A program made the position numbers and the translations under genes. 5,138 nucleotides of DNA from Phycisphaeraceae bacterium (GTDB taxonomy: Bacteria; Planctomycetota; Phycisphaerae; Phycisphaerales; Phycisphaeraceae), in assembly GCA_016763955.1 (NCBI GenBank), contig JAESSU010000188.1, positions 1-5,138 of the forward strand, read 5' to 3'. The stretch's first letter is position 1. Every line of letters begins with the position of its first letter. This document shows, one piece after another, positions 1-5,138 of this stretch. The notes under the pieces are model-generated. The model saw only the letters and a list, made by a program, of their open reading frames with translations, was not told the DNA's origin and did no database searches.

Positions 1-1
1 C

Positions 2-1152
2 GACAAAGCGATTGTTGATGCGCCGCTAAAAATGCCCAAAGTGGACTTCACCGAACTGGCCATGGATGAAGCAGCTAAGGTCAACATCCCCGAAAAACTT
101 GACCATGATTTCGATTATGAAATCACGCGTTATGTAACGCCTCAACAAGCAAGTAAAGGGTGGTTTGGTCGCAAACAAGATTTTACGGATGACGGGCGCG
201 GTTATTTTAAGGTTGATATCCTCCCGCGTAAGTCGCTTAAGCGTCTGCCCACCATGCCCAAGGATGTGGTCTACCTCATCGACATCTCCGGCTCGGTTCC
301 CCAGACATGGGTCGACCAAATCGTCCGAGGTGTCCGTGATAGTTTGGCAAGCCTCAACAAAGAAGATCGTTTTAACATTGTCTTCTTTTCTGAATCGCCT
401 ATGATTTTTAGTCCCAATCAAATTCAGGATGCAACCGATGAAAATCTAGCCAAGGCCCGTCAGTTTCTCCAAGAACGTAAATCCAAAGGGATGACGGACG
501 TTAACCAAGCGATGTCTCGTTTGTTGGTTCGTGATCTGGGCGTGGCTCGTGTTTACAACCTGCTGATGATATCTGATGGTCGCCCGACGCATGGCGTGAT
601 GGATACCCGTGAATTAATTAACCTCATCACACGGGACAATGATCAGGTGGCGAGCATTTACTGTGTGGGTGTGACCAATCGTCAAAACCGTGCGTTGCTT
701 GAGTTCCTTGCGTACCGTAATAAGGGCTATTGTGTTTATGCAGCTAGTGAAGTGCAGGTCGCTCAGACGATCCGAGACTTGTGTAGCCGTCTGCGTTTCC
801 CACTGATGAAAGATGTGCGGATGAGCTTGCTTGGGATTGATCCTGAGGATGTTTATCCCAAAGACTTGCATAACCTGTATCAGGGTGAAAAGTTTGAAAT
901 CTATGGCAGATACGACCGCAGTCGAAAGTTCACCATGCGTGTGGTGGGTCACAATGGCCGGCGTGTGTTGGACTTGACCTTTGGTAAGGATATCGCTGAC
1001 GCAGCGGTGGCGAAAAAGAAATGCCCCTTAAATGGGCCTTCTGGAAGCTGCATCACCTCTATAGTGAGATGCTTCGTCGCGGTGAATCCCAACGGGTCAA
1101 AGCACAGATCGAAGGGCTCAAAAAACAATACAACCTCACGACGCTGTATTGA
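2..1152 (+). CDS. von Willebrand factor A domain protein, 5'-partial, with an apparent frameshift near its C-terminus
   Basis: The reading frame is open from the left edge (first complete codon at 2), so the N-terminus, probably including any signal or membrane anchor, lies outside the window. The first internal ATG is at 32, but the preceding codons read like ordinary coding sequence. Counting that ATG as residue 1, a complete VWA metal-ion-dependent adhesion site is visible: DISGS at 84-88, T155 in GMTDVN, and D182 in ISDGRPTHG. VWA domains with an intact site normally bind a divalent cation and mediate protein-protein contacts; the partner here is unknown. The frame read from 32 runs to a stop at 1273, overlapping dtd, and its last ~80 residues look like nonsense. 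In the -1 frame from about 1012, a plausible tail (EMPLKWAFWKLHHLYSEM onward) ends at TGA 1150-1152, just before dtd. I therefore place the ancestral end at 1152. Family assignment is firm; the function is not. Confidence 0.85.
1012..1021 (+). other. Frameshift position in the VWA gene (A5 run)
   Basis: The upstream frame reads GCG-AAA-AAG-AAA-TGC here, while the conserved tail needs GAA-ATG-CCC-CTT-AAA-TGG. Adding one A to the five-A run at 1013-1017 joins the two frames perfectly. The tail frame is closed upstream by TGA at 997-999, so the switch must lie after 999 and before the WAFWKLHH segment starting at 1033. Candidates are a homopolymer sequencing error, a recent one-base deletion, or, less likely, programmed -1 slippage. 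A small GCCC/GGGC hairpin (1023-1026 with 1034-1037) follows, but it is weak. Confidence 0.75.
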
Positions 1153-1202
1153 TGTGTTGATCAATATTTTAAAATGGTCCCTTGTCCTGCGTGAGATTTT
1201 CC

Positions 1203-1664
1203 ATGCGAGTTTGTTTACAACGTGTCACATCAGGTCGCGTCACAGTGAACTCCCAAATCGTGGGCCAAATTGACCAGGGCTTAGTGATTCTTGTGGGGGT
1301 CGGCCATGATGACGCGCCGGACATCATCGACAAAATGGCTGTGAAGGTCGTCAATCTACGCATCTTTAATGACGAGCAGGGCAAGTTCAATCGGTCACTT
1401 CTAGATGTGGCAGGCGGCGCTTTGGTGGTGAGCCAATTCACACTTTATGCAGATAGTCGCAAAGGCAGACGACCGAGTTACACCCAAGCTGCTAATCCTG
1501 AAATTGCTTCGCCGTTATGTGACCGTTTTGCACAGCAGCTTACGGAGTTGGGCATCTCGCCCGTCAAGAGCGGAGTTTTTGGGGCTTGTATGCAAGTGCA
1601 ACTCACCAATGATGGCCCTGTGACAATCTGGCTCGATAGCGATGATGTGTTAAACCGCCAGTGA
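1203..1664 (+). CDS. dtd: D-aminoacyl-tRNA deacylase (DTD family)
   Basis: This cytosolic enzyme hydrolyses the ester bond of D-aminoacyl-tRNAs (and glycine mischarged on tRNA-Ala), recycling the tRNA and keeping D-amino acids out of proteins. The 153-residue length is typical. It starts in the family manner, [15 protein letters not shown], and carries both active-site motifs: SQFTLYAD at residues 77-84 and NDGPVT (the Gly-cis-Pro motif that enforces chirality) at 136-141, preceded by GVFGACM. The frame is also open upstream to a TTG at 1182, but ATG 1203 matches the family N-terminus and has a modest GTGAG-type ribosome site about ten bases upstream. The gap to the end of the repaired VWA frame is 50 bases, so the two may be co-transcribed. 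I see no terminator between them. Nothing is missing or odd in the protein. Confidence 0.97.
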   Translation: MRVCLQRVTSGRVTVNSQIVGQIDQGLVILVGVGHDDAPDIIDKMAVKVVNLRIFNDEQGKFNRSLLDVAGGALVVSQFTLYADSRKGRRPSYTQAANPEIASPLCDRFAQQLTELGISPVKSGVFGACMQVQLTNDGPVTIWLDSDDVLNRQ

Positions 1665-1674
1665 TTGATTCATC

Positions 1675-1680
1675 TATAAT
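1675..1680 (+). promoter_or_regulatory. Consensus -10 box, probable promoter for the 84-residue protein gene
   Basis: A perfect TATAAT lies 10 bases after the dtd stop and 56 bases before the next ATG. There is no good -35: the nearest candidate is TTAAAC at 1650-1655, with three matches to TTGACA and a long 19-base spacer. There is no TG extension either. A perfect -10 in a short intergenic gap is suggestive, but the promoter is only moderately supported. Confidence 0.4.
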
Positions 1681-1736
1681 GGCATGATTGAGCGTATCTC
1701 ACTAAACTATTGCATTAGACAAGCAGGAGTTATCCC

Positions 1737-1991
1737 ATGGGCCATACCATTGATCAATTTGAAGTTGGGCAACGCGTGAAGGTCACGCAGCAAATCCCGC
1801 AGGTCGCCGAGACCTGGACCAATACTGTCACAGGCACCGTGACGCGCTACGAACAGCAGAAAACCGGCTCGTGGTACGCACATGCTAAGGATGACAAGCT
1901 TTGGCTTGATCGTCTGACGATCAAACTTGATGACGGGGAATTAGTGATTCTCAATGTGGATCAGTACACCCATATTCAAAGAGTCGATTAA
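1737..1991 (+). CDS. Small conserved-looking hypothetical protein, 84 residues
   Basis: I do not recognise a named family. The gene is credible. It starts at ATG with a strong AGGAG site (1725-1729) seven bases upstream, has an uninterrupted frame, and is flanked by a candidate promoter and terminator-like hairpins. The protein has no signal peptide, membrane segment or cysteine. It has alternating hydrophobic stretches (QRVKVTQQI, NTVTGTVTRYEQ, LDRLTIKLDDGELVILNV) typical of a small all-beta fold, possibly an SH3-like or KOW-like barrel. A central segment, KTGSWYAHAKDDKLWLDRL (residues 42-60), is rich in aromatic and charged residues and looks like a conserved core. I have a weak memory of similar short proteins in planctomycetes, without known function. 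A nucleic-acid- or protein-binding role is only a guess from the fold impression. Confidence 0.85.
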   Translation: MGHTIDQFEVGQRVKVTQQIPQVAETWTNTVTGTVTRYEQQKTGSWYAHAKDDKLWLDRLTIKLDDGELVILNVDQYTHIQRVD

Positions 1992-1998
1992 CCCCCCC

Positions 1999-2043
1999 CG
2001 GAAGTTTCCGAAAGCCTCGGGATTTTCCCCTTTGAATTTTTTT
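1999..2043 (+). terminator. Terminator-like hairpin cluster after the 84-residue protein gene
   Basis: Eight bases after the stop codon (taa 1989-1991) begins a cluster of overlapping short inverted repeats: CGGAA-gt-TTCCG (1999-2010), TTCCGA/TCGGGA with a five-base loop (2006-2022, one G-U pair) followed directly by TTTT, and GGGA-ttt-TCCC (2019-2029) followed after seven bases by T7 (2037-2043). The hairpins are mutually exclusive and each is short. A rho-independent terminator, probably the second hairpin with its T tract, is the simplest reading. The next gene's ribosome site lies about 26 bases further on. Confidence 0.45.
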
Positions 2044-2081
2044 GGGGACTTTGTCACTTGCTTGAACTCGGAGATAAATAG

Positions 2082-2957
2082 ATGACGTTGCCAATGTCTC
2101 TTGGTGTGACCGCTGTGATGCTGCCTGAGCTGACACTTCAGCAGCAAATCGCATTGTGTTGTGAGCTGGGTGTGACGCATTACTGTCTGCGCCCGCGAAT
2201 CATAGCCCAAGAGCAAGTGGGTCAGCCCTATAGCACATGGGGCAATTACGCATTTGATCTGACACTTAAGCGATTGGTGGCTGAAGCTGTCACAATCAAA
2301 AAACAAATCACCGATGCAGGTTTAACGGTTTTTGGCTCGGTGCCTGCGGTTGTGGTTGATGCGGATGTTGACGAATTGAAATTGCATTTGGAAGGTGCTG
2401 CTGCCGTTGGCGCTGGCCGTGTGCGCGTTTCACCACGGGCTTTACCGCAAGGGCCGTTTAATTACGAAAATCGTTTGGAAGAAGAGATCGAACTTTTTGT
2501 CAAAGCGGTAGCGCTTGCGAAACCTTATAGCCAAAAGCTCGTGATGGAAACACATTGCGGTAGTTTAGTCTCTGGCCCAGGTTTGGCTTTGAATATTTGC
2601 AAAGCATTTTCGCCTGATGAAATCGGTGTGATTTTTGATATTGCCAACTTCAATAGCGAAGGTGCTGTCCAGCCGAATCTTGCTGTGGCGGCGCTTAAGG
2701 ATTACATCGACCACATTCATATCGGTGGGATGCAGGTTGCCAACACCGGTTATGACGCAAACGGCTTTGCCACTCGCCAGCGGATCATGTCCCCGCTCAC
2801 TGAGTCGAATCTGTATTTGCCTGACTGGATTAAAGCATTGGTTGAAGCACAAGTCACCGTGCCTATGTTGATAGAAGATTACACGCCCAACAAGCCTGGG
2901 GCATTGCGTTTACGTGAAGCGTCCAAGGCAGTCCACCGTGTGTTAGAAAGTTTGTGA
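2082..2957 (+). CDS. Sugar phosphate isomerase/epimerase-like TIM-barrel protein (xylose isomerase-like / AP endonuclease 2 superfamily)
   Basis: This 291-residue protein has the length and layout of the xylose-isomerase-like TIM-barrel family, whose members isomerise or epimerise small sugars and polyols or cleave DNA at abasic sites using divalent metals. Candidate metal ligands fall at the expected strand ends: E156 in VMETHCG, D186 in GVIFDIANF, H211/H213 in DHIHIGG, and E265 in MLIEDY. These fit the sugar isomerase/epimerase branch better than endonuclease IV, which carries more histidines. The N-terminal strand (MSLGVTAVMLPELTLQQQI) starts the barrel directly, with no signal peptide, so it is probably cytosolic. 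The start is ATG 2082 with CGGAG at 2069-2073, eight bases upstream. It ends two bases before the rhodanese start, so the pair is probably translationally coupled. The substrate cannot be read from the sequence. Confidence 0.9.
   Translation: MTLPMSLGVTAVMLPELTLQQQIALCCELGVTHYCLRPRIIAQEQVGQPYSTWGNYAFDLTLKRLVAEAVTIKKQITDAGLTVFGSVPAVVVDADVDELKLHLEGAAAVGAGRVRVSPRALPQGPFNYENRLEEEIELFVKAVALAKPYSQKLVMETHCGSLVSGPGLALNICKAFSPDEIGVIFDIANFNSEGAVQPNLAVAALKDYIDHIHIGGMQVANTGYDANGFATRQRIMSPLTESNLYLPDWIKALVEAQVTVPMLIEDYTPNKPGALRLREASKAVHRVLESL
2945..2950 (+). promoter_or_regulatory. Weak ribosome-binding site that decides the rhodanese start
   Basis: AGAAAG lies inside the end of the TIM-barrel gene. It is nine bases from ATG 2960 but only three from the alternative in-frame GTG at 2954, which overlaps the upstream TGA as GTGA. 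The spacing favours ATG 2960. The weakness of the site is consistent with translation coupled to ribosomes finishing the upstream gene. Confidence 0.4.
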
Positions 2958-2959
2958 AT

Positions 2960-3346
2960 ATGACAGATCGTCCTGCATTAACGGATCAGGGTTTGCCTCC
3001 TAATTATTTTCTTAAGGATGATTGGGAAGTCACGCCCCGTCAGGTCAAAGCAATGCTTGATCACGGCGAGAATTTTGTCCTGTTGGACTGTCGTCGTGAG
3101 CCGGAATTTGAGTTCGTTAAAATTGAGTCTGCGGTTTTGCACGTGCTTCAAAAAGTCCGTGATGAATTGCCAGATTTGGTGGAAGATTATGCAGATCAAG
3201 AAGTCGTCGTCTACTGTCATCATGGGATGCGTAGTATGCAGATGACTGCGATTATGCGTGATGCGGGCGTGAAAAATGTTTGGTCCATGGCAGGGGGCAT
3301 TGACTTATGGGCCTTGGACATCGAGCCAAGCATGCCACGGTATTGA
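2960..3346 (+). CDS. Single-domain rhodanese-like sulfurtransferase
   Basis: Rhodanese domains pass sulfane sulfur through a persulfide on a catalytic cysteine. This 128-residue protein is essentially one domain. It has the opening WEVTPRQVKAML (22-32), the strand FVLLDCRREPEF (39-50, where most relatives have DVRE), the active-site loop CHHGMRS (86-92) with C86 as the persulfide cysteine and R91 in the usual arginine position, and the late strand VWSMAGGIDLWA (107-118). The segment after strand two, KIESAVLHVLQKVRDEL, lacks the usual G-A-x-x-I-P pattern, so the domain is mildly divergent. There is no signal peptide or membrane segment, so it is probably cytosolic. The two-base spacing from the TIM-barrel gene implies co-expression. 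The sulfur donor and acceptor are unknown; a role in thiolation or sulfide detoxification is inferred only from the family. Confidence 0.95.
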   Translation: MTDRPALTDQGLPPNYFLKDDWEVTPRQVKAMLDHGENFVLLDCRREPEFEFVKIESAVLHVLQKVRDELPDLVEDYADQEVVVYCHHGMRSMQMTAIMRDAGVKNVWSMAGGIDLWALDIEPSMPRY

Positions 3347-3380
3347 GCATCGTATAGGTGTTAACGATTCAACAATAGCT

Positions 3381-3397
3381 GCGACACCACGTGTCGC
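3381..3397 (+). repeat. Perfect 7-bp inverted repeat (GCGACAC-cac-GTGTCGC) in the epimerase leader
   Basis: The two 7-base arms are exact complements around a three-base loop. The element ends seven bases before the AAGG ribosome site (3404-3407) of the epimerase gene. No T tract follows, so it is not a rho-independent terminator for the rhodanese transcript. It could be a DNA operator, a translation-modulating leader hairpin, or an mRNA-stabilising structure. The arms are seen directly; the role is inference. Confidence 0.6.
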
Positions 3398-3415
3398 TGA
3401 GATAAGGTAGAAAAC

Positions 3416-4420
3416 ATGACCGTCAATTGGCAAGAACATTACGGGGACTTTTTTCAAAATCAAAAAGCGCTAATCACTGGCGGCTGCGGCTTTATCGGTT
3501 CGCACATTGCTCAGGCACTGGTGATACTAGGAGCTCACGTCACCCTTATCGACAACATGTCCGGCTGCGAGAAAAGTAATCTAGATTTTTACTTCGACGA
3601 TCCTGCAAAATATCCCGGTAAGTTAGAGCTAGTGGAAGGTTCCATTCTCGACTTAGATACGTTAGGTCAAGTCACCGATGGTCGGCGGTTTGTGTTCCAT
3701 CAAGCAGCCATCCCGTCGGTGCCACGCAGTATTGAAGAGCCGGTGACGTTTCATGAAAACAATGTCAATGGCACACTTAATGTGCTCGAAGCCGCTCGCG
3801 CTGGCGGCGTGGAGCGTTTAACGTTTGCAGCAAGCTCTAGTGCTTACGGCGATTCTCCGACGATGCCCAAAATTGAAACCATGCCCCCACTACCTAAGAG
3901 TCCGTATGCGGCTAATAAACTTGCCGGCGAGACGATGATGCGCGCCTATGCTAGTAGTTATGATTTGGATGCCGCATCACTGCGATACTTCAACATCTTT
4001 GGGCCACGTCAAAATGCCAATAGCGTGTACTCCGGTGTGATCGCAGTCTTTTGTACCCGTCTGATTCAAGGGCAGAAGGTCACCGTTAACGGCGAGGATT
4101 TCTCACGGGACTTTACTTTTGTAGCCAATGCTGTTCATGCGAACTTGTTGGCAATGCGTAGTGAAAAACCCATCAATGGCGAAGTGATTAACGTGGCCTG
4201 TGGCGTGAAGATCACCATCGCGCAGCTTGCACGTACGATTGCCAAGCTCCTTGGGCGTGATGATCTTCAGCCGATCATTGGCCCATCTCGTGCGGGGGAT
4301 GTGAAGGAATCACTTGCCGGTCTTGAGCTTGCAAAACAAGTACTAGGGTACGAACCGATTGTCGATTTTGACTCCGGTTTGGCACAGACTTTGGCTTGGT
4401 ATCAGCAGAATTTGGGATAA
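3416..4420 (+). CDS. NAD-dependent UDP-hexosamine 4-epimerase-like protein (WbpP/TviC type, extended SDR)
   Basis: An extended short-chain dehydrogenase of 334 residues, normal for nucleotide-sugar epimerases. The NAD-binding glycine motif is GGCGFIG (22-28). The acidic residue after strand two is in LIDNMSG (44-50). The catalytic serine is in SSSAYG (140-145), and the Tyr-Lys pair is Y164/K168 in SPYAANK. Downstream, SLRYFNIFGPRQ (188-199) and RDFTFVANAVHANLLA (231-246) resemble the WbpP/TviC subgroup, which interconverts UDP-GlcNAc/UDP-GalNAc or their uronic acids by transient oxidation at C4. The N-terminal extension of about 15 residues before the first strand also fits that subgroup. Such enzymes feed surface polysaccharide synthesis, but no glycosyltransferase or exporter is in the window. 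The start is ATG 3416 with AAGG at 3404-3407. Family is secure; the exact sugar is inferred. Confidence 0.95.
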   Translation: MTVNWQEHYGDFFQNQKALITGGCGFIGSHIAQALVILGAHVTLIDNMSGCEKSNLDFYFDDPAKYPGKLELVEGSILDLDTLGQVTDGRRFVFHQAAIPSVPRSIEEPVTFHENNVNGTLNVLEAARAGGVERLTFAASSSAYGDSPTMPKIETMPPLPKSPYAANKLAGETMMRAYASSYDLDAASLRYFNIFGPRQNANSVYSGVIAVFCTRLIQGQKVTVNGEDFSRDFTFVANAVHANLLAMRSEKPINGEVINVACGVKITIAQLARTIAKLLGRDDLQPIIGPSRAGDVKESLAGLELAKQVLGYEPIVDFDSGLAQTLAWYQQNLG

Positions 4421-4459
4421 AATTAATTAACTGTAGAACATCCCCGCCATCAATGGCCT

Positions 4460-4489
4460 TGACCTGTGACTTGTGCATGCGATGACTTG
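4460..4489 (+). repeat. Three copies of the heptamer TGACYTG
   Basis: TGACCTG (4460-4466) is followed directly by TGACTTG (4467-4473), and a second TGACTTG lies at 4483-4489. Between the last two is the palindrome GCATGC (4475-4480). The start-to-start offsets are 7 and 16 bases. The cluster sits in the largest intergenic gap of the window, upstream of the ACT gene. It could be a regulator-binding site, but short repeats can arise by chance and no good promoter sits next to it. Confidence 0.3.
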
Positions 4490-4551
4490 TTTTAGGTCTC
4501 CAAATATTTTCGACGCGGCCAAAATAATCTCCGATGGGTATACAACGTGTT

Positions 4552-4581
4552 ATGCCGCTTGCGATGGGGCATTATTTTTTT
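4552..4581 (+). terminator. Rho-independent terminator-like hairpin with T7 tract
   Basis: ATGCC (4552-4556) pairs with GGCAT (4568-4572) around an 11-base loop that contains its own small CGC/GCG pairing. After two bases comes a run of seven T (4575-4581). This is the most terminator-like structure in the window. It may end the epimerase transcript, although it lies 130 bases after that stop codon and only 35 bases before the ACT gene start, so it could also act as a leader attenuator for the ACT gene. The stem is short, so strength is uncertain. Confidence 0.5.
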
Positions 4582-4616
4582 CGTGCATTTTTAAGTAGAT
4601 TCGTTAGGATCAAAGC

Positions 4617-5120
4617 ATGGCAGAAGTCGTAATTCCTGATGCAACGGCACGTGGGTTTGAACCGCCTCGAAATGTGCAGTTTAGTGTCTTCCTAGATAAC
4701 CGAGTAGGTAAGCTTATGGACCTGCTGCGGGCGCTAGATGCTGTGGCATTGCGCGTGGTGGCAATGAGTGTCTTAGACTCAGCAGACCATGCGGTCGTTC
4801 GGATTCTTACTTCCAAAGCAAGTCTGGCCAAGCGGTTACTGCATCGCAATAAATTTTCATTTAGTGAAACCGACGTGTTAGTCGTGCAGCTTGGTCCGTC
4901 CTATTCCATGGCAGATATCTGTGATGCATTGCTCCGAGCGGAACTTAATATTTTCTATGCTTATTCGCTGATTGACCATCCACTGGGCAAGCCCGGCATG
5001 GTGCTTCATTGTGATGACCCGGTTTTAGCCTGCCAGATTCTCAGACGCCGGATGTTTACCGTGCTCGGTGAAAACGACATGGGAGACAACATCAATCCCG
5101 GCAACCCGTCGATCAACTAA
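4617..5120 (+). CDS. Stand-alone protein with two ACT domains
   Basis: ACT domains are small ligand-binding regulatory modules, often sensing amino acids. This 167-residue protein appears to contain only two of them in tandem. The first covers about residues 20-80 (NVQFSVFLDNRVGKLMDLLRALD, then LRVVAMSVLDSADHAVVRIL). The second covers about 86-150 (DVLVVQLGPSYSMADICDALL, then LNIFYAYSLIDHPLGKPGMVLHC). The first keeps the glycine of the ligand loop (NRVGKL). In the second the usual P-G is replaced by Y-S (PSYSMAD), which may mean loss or change of ligand binding. The first ~18 residues and the last ~15 (ENDMGDNINPGNPSIN) look unstructured. There is no enzyme, DNA-binding or membrane domain, so it probably regulates a partner protein. 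The start is ATG 4617 with AGGA at 4606-4609, seven bases upstream. The fold is confident; the ligand and partner are unknown. Confidence 0.9.
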   Translation: MAEVVIPDATARGFEPPRNVQFSVFLDNRVGKLMDLLRALDAVALRVVAMSVLDSADHAVVRILTSKASLAKRLLHRNKFSFSETDVLVVQLGPSYSMADICDALLRAELNIFYAYSLIDHPLGKPGMVLHCDDPVLACQILRRRMFTVLGENDMGDNINPGNPSIN

Positions 5121-5138
5121 GTCAGTTTAAAAAAATTA

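Noticed and set aside
1012..1040. Programmed -1 frameshift as the main explanation for the VWA break
   Set aside because: The slip site is G AAA AAG, the hairpin is only four base pairs, and the AAGGA upstream (986-990) is farther than usual for stimulation; an indel or read error is simpler.
1182..1202. Upstream TTG start that would add seven residues to dtd
   Set aside because: The family N-terminus begins at the ATG at 1203 (MRVCLQRV), and the added residues match nothing expected.
1153..1273. Long VWA C-terminal extension overlapping dtd
   Set aside because: It is the out-of-frame continuation after the frameshift; it has no family character and overlaps a clearly real gene by 71 bases.
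1941..2306. Minus-strand open frame of 121 codons spanning the gap before the TIM-barrel gene
   Set aside because: It lies mostly antisense to the two well-supported genes and has no recognisable domain or convincing ribosome site.
4453..4485. Ten-codon open frame (MALTCDLCMR) as a leader peptide for the ACT gene
   Set aside because: It has no ribosome-binding site and no run of a single amino acid's codons, and it sits too far from the hairpin for simple attenuation.
4610..4849. Minus-strand open frame opposite the ACT gene
   Set aside because: It is a shadow of the ACT coding sequence, rich in serine and arginine, with no domain.

Overview
The window is a gene-dense bacterial stretch with roughly balanced base composition. 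It carries six protein-coding genes, all on the + strand, and short intergenic gaps of at most about 200 bases. The style of several proteins points to Planctomycetota, most likely a Phycisphaerae-type organism. The pointers are the von Willebrand A protein with a WAFWKLHHLY-like tail, the stand-alone rhodanese with CHHGMRS and a PSMPRY end, and the free-standing double-ACT protein. This placement is inferred from remembered family resemblance, not from a search.

Layout from left to right. Positions 2-1152 hold the 3' part of a VWA-domain gene that enters from outside the window; its reading frame breaks near 1012-1020, and the conserved tail continues in the -1 frame. Positions 1203-1664 encode D-aminoacyl-tRNA deacylase (dtd). 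A consensus -10 box then precedes an 84-residue conserved-looking protein of unknown function (1737-1991), followed by a C8 tract and terminator-like hairpins. Next come a sugar-isomerase-type TIM-barrel protein (2082-2957) and a single-domain rhodanese (2960-3346), separated by 2 bases and probably translationally coupled. A perfect 7-bp inverted repeat sits in the leader of a WbpP/TviC-like UDP-hexosamine 4-epimerase (3416-4420). A 196-base gap follows with a heptamer repeat and a hairpin plus T7 tract. The last gene encodes a double-ACT regulatory-type protein (4617-5120).

The genes do not form one obvious pathway. dtd is housekeeping translation quality control, the epimerase suggests nucleotide-sugar supply for surface polysaccharide, and the TIM-barrel/rhodanese pair looks like a small functional unit of unknown substrate. 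I see no mobile elements, CRISPR arrays, tRNA or rRNA genes. I found no convincing evidence for a wholly new system. The points most worth checking are the VWA frameshift, the terminator-like structure close upstream of the ACT gene, the uncharacterised 84-residue protein, and the coupled TIM-barrel/rhodanese pair.
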